Assembly (NCBI GenBank): GCA_030248065.1
Contig: JASAMV010004006.1
Location: 28,749 to 92,748 of the forward strand
DNA: 64,000 bases
Direction of reading: 5' to 3'
From: Rhynchonema sp. JSB1_4
Taxonomy: Eukaryota > Nematoda > Chromadorea > Monhysterida > Xyalidae
Both the position numbers and the translations under genes were made by a program. The notes beneath the pieces were generated by a model, which saw only the letters and a list, made by a program, of their open reading frames with translations, was not told the origin of the DNA and ran no database searches. Positions 32,202 to 45,879 of the stretch are shown piece after piece (position 1 is the first letter of the stretch; every line of letters begins with the position of its first letter).

Positions 32202-32766
32202 CTTGCTGTTTCGATGAGACCACTCAAACGATGAAAAACGCAAGCAACAACTGTGATAAGCCACTGATAAGCAGCTCAATATATAGCAAACTTCGTGTGC
32301 CCTAACTCGCTCATGCACGAGTCATTAGCACTCTCACGGCATTCACATGAAAAAGATGCCCGCACACCCATGTAAAGCAGGTTGGGAGACGTGATTGGAC
32401 GCTGGGCTAGAAAGTAACCAATCACCGTCATGAGCTAGAACCTGCCTTGAGATAAATGTTCCCGTACAGTACACGATGTAGAGCGCAGCGCTAAGCGTTA
32501 CTGCGTGTTCTTCTGCATAGATAAGACACGACGTATGGCAGTTTTAAATCACGGCAAAAGTAAAAATTGGAACACAACCACGCCATTATGCCCTTCATTG
32601 GGGAATGGTGCCGTATAGATACAAAGTGTACATTACCGCAGCGTGGGAAACAAAACCCAACATTCATGGAGCCCGACCCCCAACCTCGATCACCGTATCT
32701 GCTCACACACAAACGAACTGCAGCAACAAACAACAAACAAAAGCGTACGCATGGTTAATCTGAGGT

Positions 32767-32782
32767 GGCCCTGAAGAGGGCC
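32767..32782 (-). terminator. Histone mRNA 3' stem-loop, canonical H2B gene
   Basis: Same 16-nt stem-loop as in the first H2B gene, 53 nt after the stop, again with no evident U7-type element downstream. Confidence 0.95.
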
Positions 32783-32799
32783 GTTGGGTTAGGGTAAGT

Positions 32800-32811
32800 G
32801 GACCGAAGTCC
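32800..32811 (-). promoter_or_regulatory. UUCG-tetraloop hairpin in histone 3' UTR (second copy)
   Basis: GGAC-TTCG-GTCC hairpin, 17 nt before the stem-loop, as in the neighbouring H2B gene. Confidence 0.65.
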
Positions 32812-32835
32812 AAGGTTTCAGTGGTTGTCCACTGT

Positions 32836-34003
<1,168 letters not shown>

Positions 34004-36896
34004 ATGAACGAAAGCAACCAACGACGCAAACGGTCCAATAGGACCAGGTCGAAATCGAAGTCAAAGTTTGTCACCTTTGCTACTTTTTGAACAGCTTTTA
34101 CCAACAAGGAAAGTCTGAAGTGTGATACACTCCATCAGACTGTGACGTTTCACTGCTTCTGCAGGAATGCGCTCTCAGTGGAGTTTGAGTCATCATCGCC
34201 CAAAGCACCCAGCCCGTACATGCAGAAACAGGCGAATCCCAAATTAGCAAAAATGCACGAAAACGAAAGGGGAGAGAATCAAAACGGTCAGTGAATATAG
34301 TAAATGTCGTGAAACTTGTGTTTGGACATACAGCAGGAGAAGAAATTTGGAAACCTGGGTTTGTGGTATGATTTGTGACATAATGAACACCCATCTTTTG
34401 TTGCGCTGCAGCCTCATCACTGGCAAACGCGATGAAACAATGGCAGTTGGTGTCACGCGAGTCAAAGGGTGATGTTTTACAGATTGAATACGGATACTAT
34501 ACAGTATGTCACGTTGCATCACGTGGACAACATTAGCACCTGATTGTTTTCAGGCTCGAAAGACGAGAGTGCAAATCGAGAGGCGAGATTGCCCAGTCCC
34601 GATGGGCTCGACTTTGAGACTGTGGCAAAATGGGTCAGATCATCGTTGAAAGATTGTCTGGCGCATCCAAAAGGTAAAGGTACCAGTGTAAAGCGTGCAC
34701 TCATATGATTTCAGTTTTGACCCGCGACCAGGGTTTCCACCAAGAACCAGGGCAACCGAAGTGTATGCTCAGGTCAAGCCCAAGACCTCAGCACAAGCCC
34801 TTATTTTTATCATTGGCAGGTTCTGTTGCACGGCAACCCATACATTCCAGGTCATCAGCTGTTCGCGTGCTTTCTGCGCAACAACTTGGTGCTGGAGCTG
34901 CTGATGTTTCACGACGCCGTGTGCCGTTTGTTGGACAAGGAAAACGATGCGATTTGGCAGAAACAGGAGGCCGTGACCATCGTCAAACATTTCGGCCGAT
35001 CGTTCCATGTGAAACAGGAGTTTCAAGATGTGGGTTCATTGTTCTTCTGCAGAGCTAAAAACCAGCTCCATCCGTGATTTTAAAGAGGAGTTAAAAATCT
35101 TTGGAAAATCATCCACGCCTATAAAAGGCAGAAAACGGCGTTTTGAGGCCAGCCGCTTCAGATTACGTTTAAGCCCAAGCCCAAGAAGCCTAGGCGTAGG
35201 CCTAAGCCTAAGCCTAAGCCAAAGCCTAAGCCCAAGCCTAAGGCTAAGCTCAAGAAAACAAACAAAAAATGATGGCTATGTTTTGACATCCCAACCCCGA
35301 TTTCACTGTTATAAACACTATTTCTCATCATTATGTTCATGTATAAATTAGTTTTAACCAAAAAAGCCAAAAAAAAACAAAAAAATTCACCGGCGCCAGC
35401 GGGACTCGAACCAGCGGTCCCGCAGGCACGAGTCCAACGCCTTCACCGCTGAGCTAGCGAACCGACACATACTTCCGTCTAGCCGCTGCTACTTATATCT
35501 AGAGCGCTGCTGCTGTCTAATACACACACGTGTATTAATTAATGCACACACAGCCAGCTGCGTGTAACGGTTAAACCTGATGATCAAGGGACCTGGATGA
35601 TTTTCCAAAGATTTTTATCTCCTAATGTGATTTTAAGGTCAGATGTGGCCACCTGGTGAATTTGCACCGATGATAATCTGGTGCACCGCGCCCGATTGAA
35701 CATAGGCAAACAAACGCACCGGGCACGGCTCACAAGATCCCGGATAAATCTTGGTTTACCTGAGAAACTGCAACATCTTTGATACAAATTCCAGGCGATG
35801 AGAGAAGCCGTGAAGCAGGATCCGCCAATCGATCTCAAACCGTTTGAGGACGCACAGGAAGAGATTTACACCAAAAAACTCCAAGTATAATAGCACATTA
35901 CGGATAGAATAAAATTCTATTTATTTTAATTTCAAATTTCAATACTCAATCTTATGTCAGCCTGATTCAGAACGACCAATATGCACAATTCCGTCAATCG
36001 TCGATGTACACGGACTACCTTGAGCGATTTTTGACTTGTGATGACGTGATCAAATGGGCTATGTCGTTCGATGCGATCATTGACAATCCGGTTAGAGGAT
36101 TGGTGGATGAAACATCATAATGTTAAGCGTGTCTTAGGCTCAGGTTTAGGCGGCCAAACCCCGACTACCCCAGGGATGTGTAGATGTAGCATGCGAGTTG
36201 CACATAGTCCCAAAAAGATGGGTCCTCATTATTCCCAGATCGGTCTGTCATGTTTGCGCGCGTTTCTGCGCGAGCACGAGATCAAGGACACGTTATTCGG
36301 CGGTGCAACCTCAATGGACTATCTGGCATTTGTCGAGTCGACTGACGAGTGCCGGCTCACCACCGACGATCAGAAACGACAACGACTCGCAAGGGACATT
36401 CACGTGAAGTACATGTGCACCAAGGGATTCGCCATTGATTTGGGTTGGTGCACTGTGCTATGATGTTCCGGTGGTCTCTGGTATCAAGCTACAATCGCAT
36501 TGGGATATGTCATCTTGTTCACTGCGATTGCGATACGTTTACCAGATCTGATTTTGATCGTGAAAGTGTTCTTCGTCGGTTTGGGGATATACAGCTTTCA
36601 CGCTGGCCCAGATCGGAACTGTCGGCAAAATATGAAACAGATCAACGAAGTTTGATCATGTGAATGCTGATCATGTGTCGATTCTGCATCCCATAACAGA
36701 CCTGACCGATCCCCCTTTCAAAGATCTGACACCGGACGAGTGTTTCGACATGGAAGAGGGCATCGAGAAGGACCAAGTGGATCCCAAGCTGTTCGAAGTC
36801 GCTGCCAACGCTGCGAAAGAGCGACTTGCAGTGGGCACACATTGGACATTCGTGACATCGGACAACTACAAGTCATTGCTGAAGTCTTTGTTGTAA
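34004..36896 (+). CDS. Tandem RGS-domain protein (possibly RGS22-like)
   Basis: Exons seen: 34004-34065 (MNESNQ.., basic), 34164-34288, 34554-34673, possibly one near 34710-34770, 34820-35029, 35795-35884, 35971-36090, 36239-36443 and 36700-36896. The first RGS domain is split over exons 34820, 35795 and 35971: FLRNNLVLELLMFHD, then DLKPFEDAQEEIYTKKLQ, then NDQYAQFRQSSMYTDYL. A second begins in exon 36239 (LRAFLREHEIKDTLF) and ends in the last exon (DPKLFEVAANAAKERL to DNYKSLLKSLL). RGS domains accelerate GTP hydrolysis by G-alpha subunits, but divergent multi-RGS proteins may be scaffolds. The phase joining 34673 to 34820 is unresolved, so one exon boundary is wrong or missing. The intron 35030-35794 holds a tRNA-like gene and a telomere-like array. 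Confidence 0.72.
35170..35254 (-). repeat. Interstitial TTAGGC (nematode telomere-type) array
   Basis: On the plus strand about 14 imperfect copies of GCCTAA/GCCCAA, that is TTAGGC on the minus strand, lie in an RGS-gene intron. TTAGGC is the telomere repeat of many nematodes. Open frames across it give artefactual Leu-Gly or Lys-Pro repeats. Confidence 0.8.
35391..35463 (-). tRNA. tRNA-like gene, possible tRNA-Thr(CGT), uncertain
   Basis: On the minus strand it starts GGTTCGC, has an A box (TAGCTCAGCGGTGAAGG) and B box (GGTTCGAGTCC), ends GGCGCCG, and is followed by T-runs (TTTTTTTG), a Pol III terminator. About 73 nt. A CTCGTGC stretch in the anticodon position would give CGT. The acceptor stem has three mismatches, the T stem one, and the anticodon stem is weak, so it may be a pseudogene. 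It is antisense inside an RGS-gene intron. Confidence 0.5.
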
Positions 36897-37594
36897 ATGA
36901 GGAATTTGTTAGTAGATACTGTAGGGTGCATAGAGCAATCCCAAGACGCTCCGATGGCGAAAATGCATAAGCATACATGATAAAATGAACCTGTTGATTC
37001 CTAAGCTAATCGGTGCGGCGCAATCCCTTGGTGAAGCGTGGCCGCAAATGTGGCACGACACACGTACGTGTACATACAGTACCCGCAGCAACTCTGGGTG
37101 AATTTTTAACGACATTTTGGGACGTTAGCCGGTGCAATTTTAAGCTCACAGAAGTCGAAGCGTACAACTTCTTAATGCAAAACATATGGGCATACTTCGA
37201 CTTTTTGCACATACTTTGTTCTAGGAAGTTGGTTTGGCACGCGAGTGCACGCTACTTTCGGCCTAAAACTAAACTGCACTGCACCCGGTACTGTACTAAC
37301 GTAACGCTCCTCAGACAGCACCACTCCGATTTATACTGTATGTACATTTCAAAACAACAACATCACCCCGAACCGTTGCTTGATGAGTGAAAAGCACACT
37401 TGGAAAATAAATCTGGAAGCAATATGTAAACTAAACAGTATTGACAAAATGAGTATTTTTTGGCAAAACAAAAGTGACACTTGGAGCTTGATATTGTTTC
37501 CATCGGGAGATCAAACAAAGCCGAAAAAAGAAAACAATTTCTCTATCAATTAGTAGTCCACCAACAATCCCTAGATTCTGATGTTTCCCAGTGA
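36897..37594. other. Intergenic region between convergent RGS and GPCR genes
   Basis: Presumably the two 3' UTRs. A 125-codon open frame (37013-37390) shows no family resemblance or splice context. Confidence 0.5.
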
Positions 37595-40500
37595 TCATCG
37601 TTGTTGACTGGCCTTTGTACAAGTGACCACATTAATAATCGCTCGACGAAACGTCCGATTGAAAAATGTGTAAATGAATGGATTTATGGCCGAATTGGCA
37701 TATCCCCACAACGTGGCCCACTGCCAGATCATGTCTGGGATGTTGCAGATTTGGAAGAATCGACCAATCGGATCCAGCACGTTCAGGAAGAAGAATGGAG
37801 ACCAGAAAATCACGAACGCACCGATCACGATCACCACCACCCGCGCTGTGCGATTATCCTGCAAATCGGGCCAAATCTGGACACGCGATTACACGGCAGT
37901 GGAGCCAGGCTTCATCAGTGTGTAAGTATGCATGGCACGTGACTACCTCGAACTGGTTTTGTGCCCGTGTCAAACATCGAACTAACAGGTCATAGCCACC
38001 AGGTGTACCGGGTCATCATCAGTGCCACTGCATCATCACCATCACGAACATCTGAAGGCGGTGTTTCAATGTGATTATACGACAAGTTGGCGAAGTTCTC
38101 ATTGCAAATCTACACTAATCGATGTGTGTGTGGCCCATGCATGGACTACATTTCAATAAGCCGTGACGCAACCTGTCTCTGCCTGCGTCTTGTCAACGTG
38201 CGTTTCATGGCTGCCTTCTGTTTCGCACTTAAATCTCCATTGACAGCAGCTGTTGCATCCGACTCTTTTCTCTTGACCGCAGTTCTCACAACAACACTGC
38301 GTGCCGCTGATTGTTTTACGCTGGTCAATGTTGGCTCTACAATAGTCACAGTCGTTGACGTCATCGCGTTGGCAGTTTCAAGGTGCATTTCGTCCAATGT
38401 CTTCGATTGAGACATTGTCGTCCCTGTGTGTCAACTGGACTTGGTTTTGTATCGACTAACACCAGTGCTGGATCAAACGTCCGGATCTGTTCGATTCTAC
38501 CTTGATCCCTGCTGTTTACAGATTTGACAAACAACTTTCACGATCGTCGAACTTCGGGACATCAGTAGATCTTAAAAAACCGTCATTCAAAAGTTACATC
38601 ATCAAGGCAGAACCGATCCTATCCAATCCTCGAGATTCAGTAAATAATTCAGTCTTTGTGAGCGGCTCACCTTTGCTATCTCTGGTGCCGGACAGACTTG
38701 TCGAGCTGTTGAGTGCCGATCGATAAATGGCAACGTCATCGATTGAATGACACGACATCCGGGTTCGATGCAGTTGGGGCAAGGTGGTCGACAGCGAATC
38801 GGGAATACGCGAAGGTTGAACACTCGTGCTCAGACGCGACACAAGCATGTCGTGGTCAAGGGACCCGTGGTGCTGGTCCTGTGCGGGCAGAGAGAAACAC
38901 TCTGGTTCGACTATGGCAAGGCAAACGCAAGTTTTCTTTCCGACGGTGTTTTGCGACAGAGCTCTAATTTCGATCAAACAGCAAAGTTGTGCTTCCATGA
39001 CGAATTTTTGAGGTGGTTGAAATGCATCTCTATCGTTAAATACGGTCCACACGAACCTCGGGTGTCGTGACATTGGAATCGATGTTTGTGGTGGATTCAG
39101 CTAGCGACTCAGGCGGCCGCATGCGTCTAAGCCGCATGGCAAATTCGTCCGCCTCGCGACCAAATGCCAACATCGGCGGACGAAGCGTATTGGTGATTTT
39201 ACGGACCTGCGTGAGCGTGTGAAACATTAAAACTGTGATTTGGGGACAAGTTTTAGGCTGGACCTAATTTACAGCACTGAAACAGCACATGGTATCCCAA
39301 TCAAAATCCGACCCGACGTGCATACCAGCCATGTTTCATCAAGACATCGAAAGCATGCAAAATTGCCCCGAAAATATTGCCAGACGTTTTGTATATTTAT
39401 AAAAAGAGCATAGATAAACTAACGAATTTCGATTTATCCAAGTTTGCGACGGCCGCAAAGCCAGTGGATTTCTTTCGTTTCATTGGCACGTAAACATCCG
39501 AGTCAGCCGGGCTGAGACTTGAAGTCGGCATTGGTGCAACTATGGCCGGTAGGTCAGTCACCTGTGAATGCACAACGACGCTGGCCGGTTAATAAGCGTT
39601 ACGGCAGGGCACAGTCATACAAATTGGGTTAGCGAAAATAAAATAAGGGATAGAGAGAAAAGTATGCAATGTGCACATACTCAATACGTGAGATAACAGT
39701 CGCACGTAAGCTTTGACGGTAGGTTTAGGTATTCGGAGCGGGTTGTCTCGAAGCTTGGATTACAGTCCACCCTCTGCATAACGATCCTCTAACAAATGAA
39801 ATTCTTTTTGTTATAAACTATGATTCTCCATCTTTCAGTAACCTAGTGATCGAAAGTGACGGATCCTGATCATGTCGCTATAAAAACGGTGGACTGTAAT
39901 TGTCAAATAAGACTGAGACGAGCCGTATCCCCACCTGTTCAACAGCACTATCATTACTAATCAGAGTGACAGTCTGCGCGCCGCAGTCCGGATCTGCGTC
40001 GAGATATGACGACTTTCGTCTTGAAGCATCAGGCAATCGGTGTAAACTGTCCTCGGAGCTGAAGAGTTCACCGGAGGCGAGTGGCGCGCTGTGTTGGTAG
40101 AGCAGACTGCAAATCGAAATGGTCACTGTAGCCTTGTTATGATTGGTGGCCTTGTTGCATATGCAGTGGACTTACTGACGTCTGCTTGACCAGCGTAAAA
40201 GTTCCTTGTCGGGAATCTGTCTGACGTGGTGAAAAGTATCATTGACCAGCGTAAAGGTTATTTCCAGGCAACTAATAAAGAACCCTTACCGTTGTTTATC
40301 AAGTAAGCTGCGCCCATAAATTCCTTCTTACATAATGTGCACAACAAGCCAATGGCCCAGATCCGATCAACAAGTTTGATACCATCATAATTGCTACCGT
40401 CGAAACGTCCGAAAGAGTCAGATGATGCCAAGACCTAACCGTCGTTGCATGCAATGGTAATCGGGTGTGTCGACAGCGATGGTCGAGGGCAGAGCGTCCT

Positions 40501-42449
40501 CGGTGGCCAATTGGTCGACCACATTCTCCAAACTGTCGTCTGATTCCCGGTACGTTTGTGTGTCCCTGTGCCGAAAGGGTGACGCTAAACGATTTAAAAT
40601 ACGAATATGAATTTGAATTCAAATATGAATTTATGAGGTCTGCAGCGTGCTTTTCGTTATGCATATTTCTGTCCGTTTTCACAAGTGAGCGGTGCGCAAG
40701 GTCATCATCAGTGCAACAACGTGTTTCTGGGAACACTTGAAAGCAGCTTCTTGCGACGTATAAAACAGGCTCGTGTAAAACATCACTATTTGTGCAAAGG
40801 CTCAAACTTCGTCAGCGATAGTGCATTGTTTTGATTCCACACTTAATCTTGATGTACTCTTTTATTTCACAATCCCAAGTCCCACCAACCGATAAGTGAC
40901 CCTTGTCTGTCTGGTGCTGAGTGATGTTTTCACCATCGGGTTACTGTACAAGCTGCCGGTCACGTGATCACCCGGCACGCCATTGCTGCGCTGCTTGTTG
41001 GCTGCGCGACTGCTCGGCATTTGTTTTTCATTTTCGTCTGGTTGGGGCACGGGCGGTGACGCAATGGTACCCGTCAGAGTGTTGAGTTTCATCGAGGCAC
41101 GCATGCGACGTGATGAACCTTTGGTGCTGTTGCTGCTCGCTCGTTGGAACTTCTTGGTGCGTTTCTGCAGAACGAATTGAGAATGATTACTTGTTGTTGA
41201 TGTTGTTAACATGAAACCAGCAGTAGCTCGTGCGTGTTTTTGGGGTCACGTGGCCGTCTGGTGCATTTGCACTGACGATGATCTGGTGCATCGCTCGAAT
41301 TTGAAAGCAGGTCGAACAACAAAAAAAGACACGCTGAGGGCCAATTCAGGTTTCTAGTTATGGAGTTCTGATCTGGGGGGACCAAGATGTAATTGATTGT
41401 CCAAGCACGCGGTTCACCTGTGTCCATCGATAAATGCCGATGTACATGCACATGATGAGGAATAATGGAATGTAGAAGCTGACAAGTGACGAGAATATCA
41501 TGTATGTCTGACTGGTCATTGAACATTGACACGGTCTCTTAGGGTTCGGGGGATCCTTCCAGCCCAACAATCGGGGACTCGATATCGCCGCGCACCACAA
41601 CCACGTGCAAAACACGGCCAGGATGGTGCGCGCTGAGGTACGAAATGTGGTGTACCTGTGTGTGTGAAACATCAGGTAGTTGGATTAGTGAGTGTACAGC
41701 GTACCTTCTTTGACCCTGAAACGTTGGTGACCGACAGTGTCCAACTTGCTGTTGAGGTGATCTAGCATTAATGGTGAGCGAAATAACGGGCCGTTCAGAT
41801 CATGTCACTACAACTGTCTTCCAACTGTTGAAACATCAGTCAGTCAGTTAGTCCGTTCCAACCTGATCGGGAAGCAGACACACAAATATCGATCGAGACT
41901 GATGAGCATGAGATGATAGATGCTGCATGTGCACGACAGTACGTCCATCATGATGAACAGGTCGCATGCCAGGTCACCCAGTGTCCAACGGTCTTGCACA
42001 ACGCGCATGATCTGGCAAGGCAAACATTTAGTTCGGATGATAACCGCTCCGGTTTGGTCTGCCGAAATTTGGATAAAATAAAATTAGTGGTGTGCCCCAC
42101 CCACCTGTAATGGCAAAACGGTGCAGGCAAGTGTGACATCCGTAAATGAGAGGCTGACAATCCAATAATTGGCAATGGCTTGCAACTGAGGATCTTTGAA
42201 GAACGCAGCAATGACCAGCAGATTGCCCGTTACCGTAACCACGAGCAAAATACCGTACACCAGCACCAACAGCACCACTCCGACCGGATGGCTTTGTTCA
42301 CGCGCATCTGCCATAGATGTCCAATTAGCGCCACACACATCTGGTGACCACAAATCAACGACATTGGTGGTGTTGCTCGGTGAACTGAGTAGTGAAGTCA
42401 GATAGTCAACTGATATGGGTGTCATGATGGTACGATTGTCAAGCATCAT
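37595..42449 (-). CDS. Biogenic-amine-type class A GPCR, 11 exons, 744 aa
   Basis: Exons (minus order): 42105-42449, 41863-42011, 41418-41655, 40945-41164, 40440-40539, 39935-40106, 39424-39561, 39057-39206, 38671-38878, 38173-38423 and 37595-37858 sum to 2235 nt with every phase matching. The N-terminus (about 50 residues) has three N-glycosylation sequons. TM1 has TGNLLV, TM2 LSFTDV, TM3 MMDVLSCTCSIYHLMLISLDRY (D3.32 that binds amines, DRY), TM4 CTWLWCAA, TM5 SSLVSFYIPLFLIM, TM6 FWSPFFF, TM7 NSAINPFIY (NPxxY) and FNRTFRRA. Aminergic receptors bind dopamine, serotonin, octopamine or tyramine; the subtype is unclear to me, with D2-like features in TM5 and 5-HT2-like ones in TM7. The third intracellular loop is about 410 residues, coded by seven exons, Ser/Thr/Pro-rich, ending in KRTLTRRRQRQ. 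Confidence 0.85.
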
Positions 42450-43755
42450 TTGCTGCCAGCCAGTGGATGTGTGTCACTCACAAATGCTTCGCCACCTTCA
42501 GTCTGCCAACCACGGCTGCGCTGTTGTTATTTCCGTAAATGCATGTCGAACTGGCGGCACATTCTTTCTGCTGTCATGTCCAGACCATTGATGCTACTTG
42601 AAACTGTGCCTTTTGTATATTTACTGGCGCGTTTGCGCTCGCACGACAACAGCCGCATTTTCATACCTCTTGGTGCTGAAATGAAATGAATGTGTGTGGT
42701 TTGAATGGAAAGACTGCAATTTGAACTCGATAGAAACCGTTGCTGGAAACGCAAAAATCTAGTCCGGTGTATATACAATACATACATGTTGCACACAACA
42801 TCTCTTAATGTGTAAAGCATTAACTGACGCCATAGGGATGCAATCTGAAAGTGGTTAGCTATACTTTATGAACGGTCAAATTTTCCTATGGAATGCGACA
42901 GCTAAACAGAATTGCAGGCCCTTCATAACCCGCTGGGTGATTGCGCGATGCAATCGGCTTGATGAAAACACATGAAAGTTTGACCTCGCACGGTTAGCGG
43001 TCGGTCGGCTTTGAAAACTGCCAACCCCCAAACAAAGCTATCAAACCGCGCGACATTGTGGGCGCGCACGCATTAGTGGAATTACGTTATTTTGATCTTT
43101 TAATCCAACGTCAGTACTCATGCGTTTGGGGTTGAGTGTCGCTCTTTGCGGTATGACCTCACACCGTCATTACATGTAGGGTGTATGTGTATACATATGT
43201 AGGTGTAGAGTATTGAACCCAGAACTGGTCGTCAGCAGCGCGCTAAAAAATGGAAAAAACTTTCAAAAAGCCAACTGATCGCGCGGTTGGAATGAAATTG
43301 TTTACTGTGCATTTCAGACTGAAGCAAGAAGCAATGAAAAAAATGAGCCTCAGATGGTTTGTGGCAAAACATTGAATAGAATCAACAAGCGAGAGATCAC
43401 CTGAGCCTCAGACATTTGTTGACGACTTGTTTTGCCCACCTTCTGGGGTCCAAAAACAGGCGTATGCGTAGTCTGTCGTCGACGCAAGTCGTAGGTCGAA
43501 TTGGTGTCGTTTACGCAGCCTGAATACAGACGCGCATGTGATGTGTTCACTTCTGCGTTTATTTGCGGCTGTGCTCTGATTCAAACCCGTCGACGCGATT
43601 ATGTATATATGTGTATATATATGTGTATGACAAGCAGTACATGTAATGTACCTTTGCGTTTGCACGAAATTCGACGACTTACGTCGACGACAACAGCATT
43701 TGCCGTAAAAATAGTGGAAGCAGTGATTACATCAGGTTTCACCAGATTTACCGCT
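42450..43755. other. Upstream region of the GPCR gene, no gene seen
   Basis: No exon recognised. A TATATA/TGTATATA-rich patch lies near 43601-43628. Confidence 0.5.
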
Positions 43756-43759
43756 GGCC

Positions 43760-44852
43760 TTAAAGTGCCTCTACAATTGAATGTTGACCGCGTTTGTTCG
43801 CAGCCATTTTTTTGGAAAATGAAGGCAAGGTATCAGAAACCCAGATTTAGGGAATGGATTTTCAACTCGTTGCTTTGTGATGTTTCACGGAGCCCACATA
43901 TTTTCACAGGAGGAGAAAAAATGAAAAAAGTTTGAGGCGGGCCTCTGCAAGACACAATGTAATCCAATCTAAGATATTTTCAGCGTTTTATACACAGACG
44001 TTTCTCTGTTAAACGAGATATAAAGCATTGCACGAAACGCCAGGTGTGACAAATGATAAACGAAACACTCCGAAAAATCAAGCCTTTTTGAAGCACCCTT
44101 TTACTGCTGTATAATTTTAGGCATCTGTGGTGAATGAAATAAGTTGTCAATTGCAAATAAAAATCGTCTAATTATCCTGCGTTCAGGATGTGCTTTTCGT
44201 TTTTCAAAACCCTACACAGCTCACACAATGTTTACCACAACATGCGCCAGGCAGCCATTCCACAGCGCGCACACAACGACAACACACAGCCAGCACAGCG
44301 ACAACACAGCAATGTTTCAGCTGACAAGCTTTGTTGTGTGTGTGCGCTGTGGAATGGCTGCCTGGCGCATGTTGTGGTAAACATTGTGTGAGCTGTGTAG
44401 GGTTTTGAAAAACGAAAAGCACATCCTGAACACAGGATAATTAGACGATTTTTATTTGCAATTGACAACTTATTTCATTCACCACAGATGCCTAAAATTA
44501 TACAGCAGTAAAAGGGTGCTTCAAAAAGGCTTGATTTTTCGGAGTGTTTCGTTTATCATTTGTCACACCTGGCGTTTCGTGCAATGCTTTATATCTCGTT
44601 TAACAGAGAAACGTCTGTGTATAAAACGCTGAAAGTATCTTAGATTGGATTGCCTTGTGTCTTGCACAAGCCTGCCTCAAACTTTTTTCATGTTTTCTCC
44701 TCCTGTGAAAATATGTGGGCTCCGTGAAACATCACAAAGCAACGAGTTGAAAATCCATTCCCTAAATCTGGGTTTCTGATACCTTGCCTTCATTTTCTGA
44801 AAAAATGGCTGCAAACAAACGCGGTCAACATTCAATTGTAGAGTCACTTTAA
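43760..44852. repeat. 1.1 kb near-perfect palindrome
   Basis: Arms of about 520 bp (43760-44282 and 44334-44852) are inverted copies with few differences, joined by a spacer of about 50 bp. Matching landmarks are AAAGTG/CACTTT at the ends, CTCCTCCTGTGAAAATATG, ATAAAGCATTGCACGAAACG, GTCTAATTATCCTG and CACAGCTCACACAATG. Both arms carry an identical short coding-like frame, mirror images of each other (within 43501-43935 + and 44677-44973 -), which is a consequence of the palindrome. Confidence 0.9.
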
Positions 44853-45879
44853 ATGGCATGGTAATGTCGGATTTCATAAAATCGTTGGTGCTTCTAACAG
44901 AGTATGACCGTAAATAGCGAAACTTTTCAGCCACCTGTGTGCACGTGTACCCCACATCTGGGTATTTGTACATGGTGCATCCTCACCAAAATACTATGTC
45001 ACGCAACATTGTCTCGACAGGTTCACAGACGTGCGAACGATAAGCGCTTTTTAACTCGACAAGGTGAAATGTAATGCAACAAGTATGGGGTACTGGTACT
45101 CTCTGTAGCTCGTCGCACCCAAGTTTTTGCACACAACTGCAGTCCTGAGGTCACGGAACCTCAGCCTGAGATTCAACTTCGATCTGAAACAAAGCATCGG
45201 TGTGGACAAGTCTGAACTGCTGGCTCCAAGTGGTAGGGTATCTTAACCCGACTTCTGTCCTGTACATCTCAGAAAGAAACCGCCTGGAAATTTTTGCTGC
45301 AAAGTTCATTTTGACATTGATGTATCACACACAAAAAACTACTAGCATTACCAAAACAAGGGACAATGTTCTGTTTCGTAGAAGGAGAAGCAGAAAATTA
45401 TGCGAAAAAGGACAAGGTAAGGAAAAAGCTACGAGAACACCTCAAAATATCAAAATGGACCCGTCACACGCAACACCACGAGCGTGCGGATATAGGGATG
45501 CAGGGCATGAAACGGGATCCTTCTTGGATACATATAGGAGCTTGGAAGGAATACCATCGGCGATTGTGAAACATCAATATCAAAAGCTCAATTCATTTTT
45601 TCAGAATACCAGTTTTCCCGACACTCAACCAATAGCACCTAAAGTATGTATACGCTTATGCACAATATCAAGCACGCATTTGCAATTTGTTTTAGTTCCA
45701 CAGCAGGCCATCTTGCGACCGAGTGTCACTAACTCTGTGACTACTGTGCTGTGACTTTGGGCTGCCTGAAACTCAAATGATTAATGTGCTGACTTAATAT
45801 GGCGCTGCTCTGACTCCAATGTCTAAAGAAAGCAAATAAAAATTTTGATTCTCAATTTATAACGTTAGCCCCTGATATT

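Noticed and set aside
32201..32318. N-terminal extension of the divergent H2B upstream of 32201
   Set aside because: It would cover the TATA region and is absent in H2B proteins; the ATG at 32201 fits.
34820..35058. Alternative frame GSVARQPIHSRSS through the RGS exon
   Set aside because: It is open, but the frame with FLRNNLVLELL gives the RGS fold and matches the phases of the following exons.
45200..45754. 184-codon open frame in the gene-poor region
   Set aside because: No recognisable domain or homolog and no exon neighbours; chance open frame is likelier.
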